Counted from the first letter of the stretch, positions 14,976 to 23,180 are shown. The stretch is DNA of 64,000 bases from Streptomyces sp. NBC_01551 (GCF_026339935.1 NZ_JAPEPX010000001.1:124001-188000); one strand, 5' to 3'. Notes: generated by a model not told the origin, from the sequence alone. Translations and numbers: made by a program.

Positions 14976-16400
14976 CTACCGCATCCGCAGGAACCGCTTC
15001 AGCCGCGCCCGCCACGAGACACGGGGTACGGAATCCGGCATGCGCGGTGCCATGGGCAACCCGGTGGTCGGCGGGGGCGGCGCCGGCAGCGGCGTCGTCA
15101 GCAGCTCACGGGCTTCCCGAGGACGGGCGGCGAACTTCACGGGCAGCGCCGTCAGATGCCGGGCCCAGGTCGAGGAACGCCAGCTGAGCTGGGACTCGGG
15201 GACGGCCAGGCTGATGTCGGGCAGCCGGGTGAGCAGGATGTCGATGCCGGTGTCGGCGATGACCCGGCCGATGTCCTGACCAGGGCACTCGTGGGCGCCC
15301 GCGCTGAAGGACAGGTGCGCGCGGTTGTGGTGCACGCGGGTCGAGGGATCCCGGCGGACCGCCTGATCGACATTGCCGGCGGCCAGGCCGAGCAGCAGCA
15401 TGTCCCCCGCCTTGATCTCCTGCCCTCCGAGCGTGGTGTCGCCGGTGGCCCAGCGGCCCGGGCACACCATCAACGGCGGCTCGTCCCACAGCACCTGCTC
15501 AACCGCTTCGGGCAGGGTCATCTGGCCACCGGCCAACGACCCGCGGAACCGCGGGTCGGTGACCGACATCCGCAGCACGTTGGCCATGAGGTTGGCGGTG
15601 GTCTCGTAGCCCGCGAGCAGGATGAGGCGCAGGTGGTGCTGCACCTCCTCGTCGCTGAGGCCGGCCGGGTGGGCCATCAGCACGGATGCGATGTCCTGCC
15701 CGGGCAGGATCCGCTTGGCGGCGACGAGTTCCTTGAGGGTCTCCAGGACGTAGGCGTTGCTGGCGAGCGACGTCTCGGTGGCCTTGAAGAGGTCCCGGGC
15801 GGCATGGACGAGCTTGGGACCGTCCTCGTCCGACATGCCGAGCAGGTGGGTGAGGACGAGCATCGGCAGGGGCTCGGCGAACTCACCGACCAGCTCCGTC
15901 CCGCCTCTCTCACTGAACCCGTCGATCAACTGGTGTGCGAAGCGGGTGATGTGACGGCGGATCCCGCGCTGGTCGAACTGGTTGAGTCCGGCGGTGACGG
16001 CGCCACGCAGGCGCTGGTGCTCCTCGCCGTCCGCGCACACGCAGTCGGGACGCCAGCCGATCATCGGCACCAGCGGCGAGGTCTCGGGGTCGATCTCGCC
16101 ACTCCTCCAGCCGTGCCAGGTGCGGGGGTCGCGGGAGAACTGGGTGGAACGGGTGGCCACATCACGGTTCTCGAGGTACCCGAGGACGAGCCAGGCACGC
16201 ACGTCCCCTTCGAGCAGGACGGGCGCCACGGGACCGTGTTCGGCTCTCAGCTTCTCGTACAGGCCCATGGGGTCGGTCTCGGCGGCGGCGCCATGGAGCC
16301 GGGTCACTCCCCCGGCGCCCGTGGCGGCGTGGGCCGGGCATCCCGGGGGCGGGACGAGCCCCGGTTCGGTCGTGGTGCGGTCGGCGGGCGGGACGGTCAT
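14976..16400 (-). CDS. Cytochrome P450 lacking ExxR motif (CYP157-like)
   Basis: A 474-residue P450. The I-helix LLAGYETTANL (about 261-271) and the heme-binding FSAGAHECPG (365-374, Cys372) are intact. The K-helix reads AVEQVLW at about 299-305: the normally invariant Glu and Arg of ExxR are replaced by Gln and Trp. CYP157 proteins of Streptomyces are known to lack ExxR and carry EQxLW in this place, so this is most likely a CYP157 member. The ATG overlaps the stop of the CvnD gene (ATGA), making it the last gene (cvnE position) of the conservon. Electron partners are not encoded nearby. Its C-terminus has a Pro-rich, basic tail. Confidence 0.9.
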   Translation of the reverse strand: MTVPPADRTTTEPGLVPPPGCPAHAATGAGGVTRLHGAAAETDPMGLYEKLRAEHGPVAPVLLEGDVRAWLVLGYLENRDVATRSTQFSRDPRTWHGWRSGEIDPETSPLVPMIGWRPDCVCADGEEHQRLRGAVTAGLNQFDQRGIRRHITRFAHQLIDGFSERGGTELVGEFAEPLPMLVLTHLLGMSDEDGPKLVHAARDLFKATETSLASNAYVLETLKELVAAKRILPGQDIASVLMAHPAGLSDEEVQHHLRLILLAGYETTANLMANVLRMSVTDPRFRGSLAGGQMTLPEAVEQVLWDEPPLMVCPGRWATGDTTLGGQEIKAGDMLLLGLAAGNVDQAVRRDPSTRVHHNRAHLSFSAGAHECPGQDIGRVIADTGIDILLTRLPDISLAVPESQLSWRSSTWARHLTALPVKFAARPREARELLTTPLPAPPPPTTGLPMAPRMPDSVPRVSWRARLKRFLRMR

Positions 16401-17020
16401 GCGGACTCCTGGGCGGCGGCGAGGGTGCACAGGTAGCCCATCAGCGAGAGCAGGGCGTCACGGCAGGACGACCGGTCGCGCGCGTCACAGGTGACGATGG
16501 GCACGGATTCGTTGAGGTCCAGCGCAGTCCGCAGAGCTGCCATCGGGTGCTGCGGGGCCTCGGGGAAGGAGTTGACGGCCACGACGAAGGGGACGCGGCG
16601 GTCTTCCAGGCGGGTGATGATCTCGAAGCAGACTTCGATCCTGCGGGTGTCGACGAGGACCACGGCGCCGAGCGCGCCTTCGAAGATGCCGTTCCACAGG
16701 AACCAGAAGCGCTCCTGGCCCGGCGTCCCGAAGAGATAGAGGATCAGTTCCTCGTTGATGCTGATGCGGCCGAAGTCCATGGCGACGGTGGTGGTGTTCT
16801 TGCCCTCGGCACCGGGATTGTGGTCGATCCCGACGCCGGCCTGCGTCATGGTCTCTTCGGTCGTCAGGGGCGAGATCTCGCTCACCGCCCCGACCATCGT
16901 CGTCTTGCCGACCCCGAAGCCGCCGACAATCACCACCTTGACGCCCCTGGCGCCGTACGGCAGCAGCACGTCGGTGCCGCGGGGGCCTGCGGCAGGTACG
17001 TCAGAGATTGCGTAGTCCAT
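16397..17020 (-). CDS. cvnD: Conservon small GTPase (CvnD)
   Basis: A 207-residue Ras-like/MglA-type GTP-binding protein of the conservon type. The P-loop is GGFGVGKT (33-40) and the switch II/G3 region reads LFGTPGQERF (97-104). The G4 position is VNSF (N150), where classical GTPases have NKxD; this departure is usual for the CvnD family. It is expected to cycle between GTP and GDP at the membrane in a complex with CvnA, B and C, like a simplified receptor-G-protein module. It overlaps the CvnC gene by 20 bases and the P450 gene by 4 bases, so the operon is tightly coupled. Confidence 0.93.
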   Translation of the reverse strand: MDYAISDVPAAGPRGTDVLLPYGARGVKVVIVGGFGVGKTTMVGAVSEISPLTTEETMTQAGVGIDHNPGAEGKNTTTVAMDFGRISINEELILYLFGTPGQERFWFLWNGIFEGALGAVVLVDTRRIEVCFEIITRLEDRRVPFVVAVNSFPEAPQHPMAALRTALDLNESVPIVTCDARDRSSCRDALLSLMGYLCTLAAAQESA

Positions 17021-17357
17021 GGATCACCGCCTCCAGAAGGCCGAGTTCGGGGACCGCAGCGACGGGAACCGGGGCGATCGCCTCGACCCGCTCCTCCTCG
17101 ACGAGCTGGGAGAGCAGCGCCGTGAGGACGCTGAACGGCAGACTGAGATACGCGGATATCTCGGCCACCGACAGCGGGTACTGGCACATGGCGAGGATCG
17201 CCGCCTGCTCGGGCTGCATCGCGGGTTCGGGTGCGGACCTCGATGTGATGAGGGTGACCAGGTTGAAGGCCTTGGCCGAGGAACCGGAGCCACCGGAGAT
17301 GACATAAAGCGGTACGGGACTGCCTTCGTCCCACGCGCCGTGGTGCTCTGACGTCAC
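17001..17357 (-). CDS. cvnC: Conservon DUF742 protein (CvnC)
   Basis: A 118-residue DUF742 protein. The opening VPLYVISGGSG, the central QPEQAAILAMCQYPLSVAEISAYLSLPFSVLTALLSQL and the end AVIHGLRNL are family hallmarks; the middle is a winged-helix-like segment. DUF742 proteins are the third component of conservons. Their molecular role is unproven. The GTG start overlaps the CvnB stop codon (GTGA), and the coding end overlaps CvnD. Confidence 0.93.
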   Translation of the reverse strand: MTSEHHGAWDEGSPVPLYVISGGSGSSAKAFNLVTLITSRSAPEPAMQPEQAAILAMCQYPLSVAEISAYLSLPFSVLTALLSQLVEEERVEAIAPVPVAAVPELGLLEAVIHGLRNL

Positions 17358-17761
17358 ATCGCCTGCCCGACGTCATCACGAGGGGGGCTCGTCATGTGCT
17401 GGCCGATCCTGAGCACGAGCGTCCGCATGCGGTCGCCCAGCAGCCCCGCGTCCACCTCCTCGTCGGCCAGTACCGCGAGGTAGGCCCCGGGTCCGGCCGC
17501 CATCAGGGAGAAGTAGCCGCCGTCGACCTCGATCCCGACCATGCGCGTCGAGCCGTCCCCGTGCGGGAACTTCTGCGCGATGGCCCTCGCCAGGCTCTGC
17601 ATCCCCGAGCAGGCGGCGGCGATCGCGTCGGCGGTGTCGGTCTCCGTGTTCGCTTGACCGATGCACAGACCGTCCGACGAGAGCGCGACCACGTGTCGCA
17701 CGTAAGGGACGCTGGACGCGAGCTCCTTGAGCATCCAGTCCATGTTGGGCAGTGGCGTCAC
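17354..17761 (-). CDS. cvnB: Conservon roadblock/LC7 protein (CvnB)
   Basis: A 135-residue roadblock/LC7-family protein: MDWMLKELASSVPYVRHVVALSSDGL, then ETDTADAIAAACSGMQSLARA and the GYFSLMAAGPGAYLAVLADEEVD strand-turn-strand. Roadblock proteins act as GTPase regulators (MglB type) and are expected to contact CvnD. The GTG start lies 2 bp behind the CvnA stop and uses a ribosome-binding site inside the end of cvnA. A second Met (MDWML) six codons later is an alternative start. Confidence 0.93.
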   Translation of the reverse strand: MTPLPNMDWMLKELASSVPYVRHVVALSSDGLCIGQANTETDTADAIAAACSGMQSLARAIAQKFPHGDGSTRMVGIEVDGGYFSLMAAGPGAYLAVLADEEVDAGLLGDRMRTLVLRIGQHMTSPPRDDVGQAM

Positions 17762-17763
17762 GG

Positions 17764-19290
17764 TTACTCATCCTCATCTGACAGCTCGGGCTGGAGGGAA
17801 GGGTCGGTACCCGATCTCTTCTCACCGCTGAACGCCTCCCACATCAGGCCCGGCTGCCGGGCCGGGCCGGCCCCCGCGGAGGAGACGGTCGGGGCAACGG
17901 GGGGCTGGGGGGTCGTGCGGACGACCGGTGTCGGGACGGGCGACTCCCGTCGGCGCTGCGGCAGCCCGTTCGCGGTCTGCCTGACCTCGACGGATTCGCG
18001 CGGCACCGTCGGCCTCGGCGGGATCGGCGGGATCGGAGCACTCGTGCGCATCGGGGCGCTCGTGCGATGCGGCGCACTCGTCCGCTTCGGCGCGAACGGC
18101 TGCACCCTCTGGGGCTGTTGCTCGACGGTGGTGATCAGGCGCCGCGGCACGAGCACCACGGCCCGTACTCCTCCGTAGGCGGAGGGGCGCAGGTCGACCT
18201 CGAGGCCGTTCTCGCGGGCCAGCCTGCTGACGACGGGCAGGCCAAGCTGCGTCGCCTCACCCAGGTCCGCCAGGTCCAGGCTGGAGCCGCTCTGTGCCAT
18301 CACCCGGTCGATGCGCTGGCGGACCTCTTCGGTGAGCCCGACCCCGCGGTCCTCGATCTCGATCGCGATGCCGGACGGCACCTCGCTGGCGCTCACCTCT
18401 ACCGGGGTGTGCGGCGGCGAGAAGGTCGTGGCGTTGTCGAGCAGTTCGGCGAGCAGGTGGATCAAGGGCTCGGCTCCCGGACCGATGACGGCGACCTCCG
18501 TCACCGACTGCAGCTTCACGCGGGGATAGTCCACGATGCGTGACATGGCGCCGCGTACGACGTCATAGAGCGGGATCGCCTTCGACCACTGACGGCCGGG
18601 CCGGGCGTCGCCCAGCACCGCGACGCTGGCCGCGAGGCGCCCGATCAGGGCGTTGCGGTGGTCGATGGCCTGCAGGCCGTGGGAGACGACGAGATCCGTG
18701 CCGTGCAGGATCTGCATGTCCCGCAGGTCCTTGGCAAGCTGGTGCACGATCGCCTGGACCCGGCGCGCGATCGCCACCAAGGCCCGCTGGGAGGAGTCCC
18801 GCGTCTGTTCCTCGGCCTCCACCGCTTCCAGGAGCGTCCGCAGAGCCGCCCGGAGGGCTTCGGCGAAGTCGCTGTCGAGATGTTCCCCGAACCTGACGGC
18901 CTGCAGGATCTCCGAGGCAGGGTCACCCTTCTGCATACGGGCGACGGCCGCGGGAAGCAGCTCTTCGGCGAGCCACACCGTGGTGGCCCGCTGATCGGAC
19001 AGGCGACCGAACAGCGCTGCCTCGCGTTGCGCGTAGTACTGCTGCACGTCGGCGGTCACCCGCGCGTGCCGCACCCGCTCCGCCGCGCGCGCCCGGCGCG
19101 CCGTCTCGGCCGAGGTGACGGCCGTCAAGACGACCGCGACGAGACCGCACCAGGCAACCGGCGGGCGTATCTGCGCGGGGACGAAGATCAGCGCTATGCC
19201 GCAGGCCCCGGCCAGCAGGCCGGGAGGGATGAGCCATGCCGGAGCCATTGCACGTGGCAAGCCTCCGGGGGTTGAACCGGTACGAACCAT
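17764..19290 (-). CDS. cvnA: Conservon sensor-histidine-kinase-like membrane protein (CvnA)
   Basis: About 508 residues. Two hydrophobic segments lie near the N-terminus (LIPPGLLAGACGIALIFV and WCGLVAVVLTAVTSA), then a helical region, then a HATPase_c domain with HLLAELLDNATTFSPP (N-box) and IEIEDRGVGL (G1 box). The C-terminal 120 residues are Pro/Arg/Thr-rich with repeated RTSAP units. As in other CvnA proteins no obvious phosphorylatable H-box is seen, so it may sense nucleotide or ligand rather than phosphorylate a regulator. The start chosen has AGGGA seven bases upstream; the frame remains open for 56 further codons. It heads the cvnABCD-P450 operon. Confidence 0.88.
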   Translation of the reverse strand: MVRTGSTPGGLPRAMAPAWLIPPGLLAGACGIALIFVPAQIRPPVAWCGLVAVVLTAVTSAETARRARAAERVRHARVTADVQQYYAQREAALFGRLSDQRATTVWLAEELLPAAVARMQKGDPASEILQAVRFGEHLDSDFAEALRAALRTLLEAVEAEEQTRDSSQRALVAIARRVQAIVHQLAKDLRDMQILHGTDLVVSHGLQAIDHRNALIGRLAASVAVLGDARPGRQWSKAIPLYDVVRGAMSRIVDYPRVKLQSVTEVAVIGPGAEPLIHLLAELLDNATTFSPPHTPVEVSASEVPSGIAIEIEDRGVGLTEEVRQRIDRVMAQSGSSLDLADLGEATQLGLPVVSRLARENGLEVDLRPSAYGGVRAVVLVPRRLITTVEQQPQRVQPFAPKRTSAPHRTSAPMRTSAPIPPIPPRPTVPRESVEVRQTANGLPQRRRESPVPTPVVRTTPQPPVAPTVSSAGAGPARQPGLMWEAFSGEKRSGTDPSLQPELSDEDE

Positions 19291-20053
19291 CGAGGGGTCC
19301 CTAAACAGTCTGGAATGAGTGGACTGGGGGTGCTGCGGTGCCGCGGCGGGAGCGGTCGGGACGTCGCCCGGCCGGGCGCTGGTGAGGTCATGGGTGCCCC
19401 CGACGGATCGGTTCGAGATCGCATCGGTGGTCACCTCTCCCTGCGGCCAGGCCTCCATCCGCGTGCGACACGGCGTTCGGTTACTCGCTGTGAGTGCAGC
19501 GCAACACGCAGGGGAGAATAGTCAGTTCGGGTACACCATGTGACCTTGCTGGAACGGGAACCTCCGCGTTGACCGACCTGGGCCCGCAATTGATCGATCC
19601 CTGTCATGACGCGCACCTCGAACGCATGGAATCGACCGCATCTGGCAGCCCGGCGGCCGCGTCTCCCCGCCCCCGACGCCCGCCGCCTCCTCCGTGCGGT
19701 CCTGTGGGGTCCTGGGGGGCACCACGCCCGGGGTCCATCGACGCGGGGGCCGGTCCGGACATGTGCTCTCGTCATCGGCCGGATCGCGAGCGACCGGACG
19801 CGCCGGCCGGGCGGCGCGGCAGGGCGGGCGCTCGGCGCGACACCGGCCGGGAGCCGTGCGGCAGCGGTCAACGAGCCGCCCGCACGGCTCCCCCGTTCAA
19901 GCGACGACCGTTAAACCGCGTTGACGGCTGTCCCCGTCGCTGCCCGCTCGGCGGCCGGTGACGGCGTCGCCTTCGGCGGGGCGCGCCCGCCGCCCTGCCG
20001 GAGTTCAGCCGGGCGCTGTCATCGGCCGGCTGTTGGGCCCAGGACCTGGTGGA
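19291..20053. other. Long intergenic region with possible gene relic
   Basis: About 760 bases upstream of cvnA and downstream of the NACHT gene. The half near cvnA should hold its promoter, but no confident -35/-10 pair was found. The far end contains, on the plus strand, a short open stretch that ends at a TGA at 20091 and reads ALPEFSRALSSAGCWAQDL then VDYIPRLERAFAAG. It has protein-like composition but no start, and it may be the last 40 codons of a lost gene. It overlaps the end of the NACHT gene on the other strand. Other reading frames here look random. Confidence 0.35.
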
Positions 20054-22297
20054 CTACATCCCCCGTCTGGAACGGGCCTTCGCCGCCGGCTGAGGCTCGC
20101 GGGTGTCGGCTGAGCCCCCGTGGGGCAGCCGCACCGCCGGTCGGGCGAAGTGCTGTTGGAGGCGGGTGTGGCGGAACTGGTAGACCGCGCCGACCTTGCG
20201 CAGCACGCCCCGCCGGTGTGCGTCTTCGAGGAATCCCATCGCCGTGCGGGGCAGCCGCCCGGTCAACGGCAGCCAGAGGCGCGCGAATACCGCCCACTGG
20301 CCCCAGGCGGTCAGGCTCAGTACGGTGCCGAGCCCGGCTCCGAAGGCGGTGAGGAGCCCGAACCGGAGCCCGTCCGGGATGGTCCAGCCGAGCCGGATGC
20401 CCCACAGGTAGCCGTCAAGCAGCTCGACGGCAGGCCAGCCCGCGACCGCGACCGCGGCCCCGAACAGCGGGGCGAACAGCAGCCCTTGCAGGAGGACGGC
20501 CTTGCGGTTGCGGGCCAGCAGCTCACCGGGGCCCGGGGCCTCTTCGATGGGTTCGAGCGCCTCGCACCAGGCCATCGCGGCGGCGACGGGCCCGCCCACG
20601 ACGGCGAACATGCAGCCGTAGATGACGGCGTCCACCAGCCCGACCCTGAGGGCGTACGGGTCGCCCGACAGAAGCTTGCGGACGATCCCCTGCAGCAGGC
20701 CGATCCCGAGCCCGCCCGCCAGCCCTCCGGTGATCCCCAGCCCGGCCCGGGCGAGGATCTCCGTGCCGGACCTGGCCCCCTGCCGTCGCGCGCCGCGTCC
20801 GAGGCGGATGCGAACGCGGGAGGGTTCGAGGGCCCCGCCCTTGAACGCGAAGCCGATCCCGTGGGCGAGGGCGAAGGCCATGGCCGCGGGGACGGCGTTG
20901 ATCAGGGTGTCGACCGCGGCGACGAGGATCCCGTGCACGAGTCGGGGCCACAGGCCGGGTTCGGGCCCCGGATAGGCGAGGGCTGCCTGGACCCCGTCCA
21001 CGGGGCCGACGAAGAGGCCGACGCACACCGCGCAGACGAGCCCGGTCACGGCCATGCGCGGCCAGAGGCTCACGGCGGTGCCCAGTTCCCACCAGGCGAG
21101 ATCGGGCGTGCCGCGCCGTTCCAGGTGCCGTGCGAGGAAGCCCAGCCAGTGCGAGACCCGCTGCTGGTCTGCCCGCCGGCCCTCCCAGGGCGCCTCCCGT
21201 GACGTCCTGCGGCCGGGCTGGGGAGGCGGCAGCGGATGTGCGGGGTAGACGGACGGGACCAGCGAATCCAGCAGGTGGCGCTCGACGTCTGCGGTGGTGG
21301 GGAAGTGGAGCCGGTCGGCGAGCTCCTCGGGGGGCTCGTCCGGGTGGGGATGCTCGTAGGCGGTGCGGCACAGCCACAGCATGAGCGGGACCTTCAGTAC
21401 CTCGGCCGCGGGGCAGGACGGGTCCTTGCGCAGCGCGTCCGCGAGCGGGCGCCAGCGCTCCTGCTGCTGCGGCGTGGCAGATCTGAGGAGGTACTGCGCG
21501 GCCTGCTCGGTGGTCAGCGGGTCGGCCTTCACCACGGTGGCCTCCCGCAGCACGGACGCGGAGTGGACCGCCGTCCGGTAGTCCTCGGTCCGGCACGTCA
21601 GGATCAGCGCGATGCCCGCCGCCAGAGCGGTGTTGAGCGCCCGCAGGGCGTTCGGCCGCTCGGCGGCCGGCAGCTCGTCCAATCCGTCGAGCACGGGCAG
21701 GACGCGGTTGCGGGCGAGGAGCTCACGAACCGTCCCGCGCTCCAGATAGGGGTACTCCCGCAGGAGCTGGCGCTCCAGCCACCCGGTCAGGTGCTCCTCG
21801 GCCGGCCGCCAGGAGGCGAGTGGCAGCAGCACCGGGACCGGGTCGCCCACGTCCATCCGCTGCAACAGTTTGATCACCAGCAGGACGGCGAAGCTGCTCT
21901 TGCCGCTGCCCGGCCCGCCCAGAACCACCAGCCTGCGCCGTTGCGAGTGCGAGAACGCGTCGGCGAAGGACGCCAGGTCCGCGGTACTCGCCTCGCCGGG
22001 ACGCCAGGTCCGCTCGGCGTGGTCGGCAAGCTCCGCGGCGCTCGCGGCGCGCCAGCCTACCGGGATCGGGTCCGGCTCCAGCAGACCGCGCAGGGCGGCC
22101 TCCTGGCGCCACTGTGCCAGCACCGCGTGGCCCAGGCTCTGCGCGCCCAGCTCCACCGGGTCGGGGAGGGCGAGGGTGAAGTAGACGTTCTGGACGTTGT
22201 GGTTGCCGCTCTGCAGGGCGACCTGGCCTTTGAAGAAGGTATCCGGGCCGTGGTCGCGGTGGGGGGTGTGGTCGGGCCCCGGCTCCCTGTCGCTCAT
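20054..22297 (-). CDS. NACHT NTPase with N-terminal amyloid-like motif and membrane C-terminus
   Basis: A 747-residue NLR-type protein. Residues 19-36 (DTFFKGQVALQSGNHNVQ) match the motif found in the two upstream genes. The NACHT ATPase follows at about 120-350: Walker A GGPGSGKSS (127-135), Walker B VLPVLDGLDEL (199-209, D204, D207, E208) and a sensor-like LILTCRTEDY (231-240). From about 410 to 675 there are several hydrophobic segments suited to membrane insertion. The end, GVLRKVGAVYQFRHTRLQQHF (697-717, given in two parts: GVLRKVGAV and YQFRHTRLQ), resembles a winged-helix element seen in Streptomyces NACHT proteins. No leucine-rich or TPR sensor is visible. The ATG overlaps the preceding stop (ATGA). 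Likely role: sensing and triggering of a stress or phage response through the motif; unproven. Confidence 0.85.
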   Translation of the reverse strand: MSDREPGPDHTPHRDHGPDTFFKGQVALQSGNHNVQNVYFTLALPDPVELGAQSLGHAVLAQWRQEAALRGLLEPDPIPVGWRAASAAELADHAERTWRPGEASTADLASFADAFSHSQRRRLVVLGGPGSGKSSFAVLLVIKLLQRMDVGDPVPVLLPLASWRPAEEHLTGWLERQLLREYPYLERGTVRELLARNRVLPVLDGLDELPAAERPNALRALNTALAAGIALILTCRTEDYRTAVHSASVLREATVVKADPLTTEQAAQYLLRSATPQQQERWRPLADALRKDPSCPAAEVLKVPLMLWLCRTAYEHPHPDEPPEELADRLHFPTTADVERHLLDSLVPSVYPAHPLPPPQPGRRTSREAPWEGRRADQQRVSHWLGFLARHLERRGTPDLAWWELGTAVSLWPRMAVTGLVCAVCVGLFVGPVDGVQAALAYPGPEPGLWPRLVHGILVAAVDTLINAVPAAMAFALAHGIGFAFKGGALEPSRVRIRLGRGARRQGARSGTEILARAGLGITGGLAGGLGIGLLQGIVRKLLSGDPYALRVGLVDAVIYGCMFAVVGGPVAAAMAWCEALEPIEEAPGPGELLARNRKAVLLQGLLFAPLFGAAVAVAGWPAVELLDGYLWGIRLGWTIPDGLRFGLLTAFGAGLGTVLSLTAWGQWAVFARLWLPLTGRLPRTAMGFLEDAHRRGVLRKVGAVYQFRHTRLQQHFARPAVRLPHGGSADTREPQPAAKARSRRGM

Positions 22298-22518
22298 GGG
22301 GAGCCGATGCGGTTGTGCTGCCGGGTGTGGTCGCCGATCACGAGTGCGGTGGGTTTGTTGAAGGTGTTCCCGGCGTCCTGGTCGTCCGCTTCCGCCGGGC
22401 CGGAATCGTTCTCCTCCCCGAGGTGTTCGGGCGCCGGTTGGAGACCCGGTCGGGAGGGCGCCACACCGACCCCTGCCGGCAGGGCATCACCACCGGCTCC
22501 CGGGCCGAGGCCGGTCAC
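22294..22518 (-). CDS. Small linker protein with degenerate amyloid-like motif
   Basis: A 74-residue protein. The first 50 residues are Gly/Pro/Ala/Asp-rich and look disordered. Residues 51-67 (NTFNKPTALVIGDHTRQ) match the motif of the neighbouring proteins, but two core residues differ: Val60 replaces the Gln and Thr65 replaces the Asn of the effector motif. Support for the gene is strong for its size: the GTG start overlaps the effector stop (GTGA), the stop overlaps the NACHT start (ATGA), and the motif is in frame. No globular domain is present. It may transfer, cap or damp the signal between the NACHT protein and the effector. No close family is recognised. Confidence 0.7.
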   Translation of the reverse strand: MTGLGPGAGGDALPAGVGVAPSRPGLQPAPEHLGEENDSGPAEADDQDAGNTFNKPTALVIGDHTRQHNRIGSP

Positions 22519-22955
22519 GCCCCGGAGCCGAAGTGGACGTCCTGCCGGTTCCAGTCGCCGATCTGTACGGCGGTCGGGCCCTGGAAGGTGTTGCCGGACA
22601 CCGTGGTGCCGCCCGCCGGACCGGGTCCGGGCCGCCCGGCAGCCAGGCGTCGCAGCTCGGCCGCGACCTCCTCACGTTCCCCGGCGTCCAGGCTCTCCAG
22701 CAGGACCTCGAAGCGGCCCTGCCAGCTGATCTCCTGACCCTCCCGAACGTGCTCTGCCTCCGTCAGCCCGGCCGCCGCCAGCAGTTCGGCGGTCCGGTCG
22801 AGCCGTTCGAGCTCCGCCCGTTCCCGGCGACCGTCCGCGCGCCCGAGCAGCCGGGCCACCCGCTGCCGCAGCCCGCCCCACGCGTCGGTACCCGCTGCCT
22901 GCACCACCGCCGTGGCACCCGCCGCCGCCACCGCAGACAGCGCCTCTTCCAGCAT
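22515..22955 (-). CDS. Putative amyloid-controlled effector (Bell-like helical domain plus motif)
   Basis: A 146-residue protein. The N-terminus is a hydrophobic then amphipathic helix (LSAVAAAGATAVVQAAG, then GGLRQRVARLLG), followed by charged helices up to about residue 106. After a Gly/Pro linker the C-terminus has NTFQGPTAVQIGDWNRQ (122-138), containing VQIG, identical in form to the tetrad of RHIM amyloid motifs, and N136 at the expected spacing. Small proteins with a membrane-active helical domain and a C-terminal bacterial amyloid signalling sequence are known as effectors of NLR proteins (Bell domain). The ATG has GAGGGGG upstream and starts the three-gene operon. Cell-death activity is inferred. 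Confidence 0.75.
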   Translation of the reverse strand: MLEEALSAVAAAGATAVVQAAGTDAWGGLRQRVARLLGRADGRRERAELERLDRTAELLAAAGLTEAEHVREGQEISWQGRFEVLLESLDAGEREEVAAELRRLAAGRPGPGPAGGTTVSGNTFQGPTAVQIGDWNRQDVHFGSGA

Positions 22956-23180
22956 GCCCGCCCCCTCGCCCGTACCTGTGGTCCTCCGGTCGTCCGACGA
23001 CCGTACCAAGGCATGCACCGTCAGACGGGGTCTCCGGGAAACCAGCCGAGCACCGCGCGACTCGGCCCTGGACGCACCGATGAGGCACCCGTCGCGACAG
23101 CGCGCCGTTGCCGCGTCCGGGGCCGCGGGAGGCAGCTCCGTCGGTGGTGTGGGCGTGGGACACATAGAAGACCGCCTCAT

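Noticed and set aside
16397..17020. CvnD considered defective because it lacks NKxD
   Set aside because: The departure at the G4 motif is usual for conservon GTPases, so it is not evidence of decay.
19431..19871. Possible minus-strand gene upstream of cvnA
   Set aside because: Arg/Ala/Pro-rich sequence, no recognised domain and no ribosome-binding site; overlaps the likely cvnA promoter.
20054..22955. Interpretation of the NACHT cassette as a plain ABC or signalling ATPase operon
   Set aside because: The Walker B (LDGLDEL) and sensor pattern are of NACHT type, there is no ABC signature, and the shared motif in all three proteins is not explained by that view.
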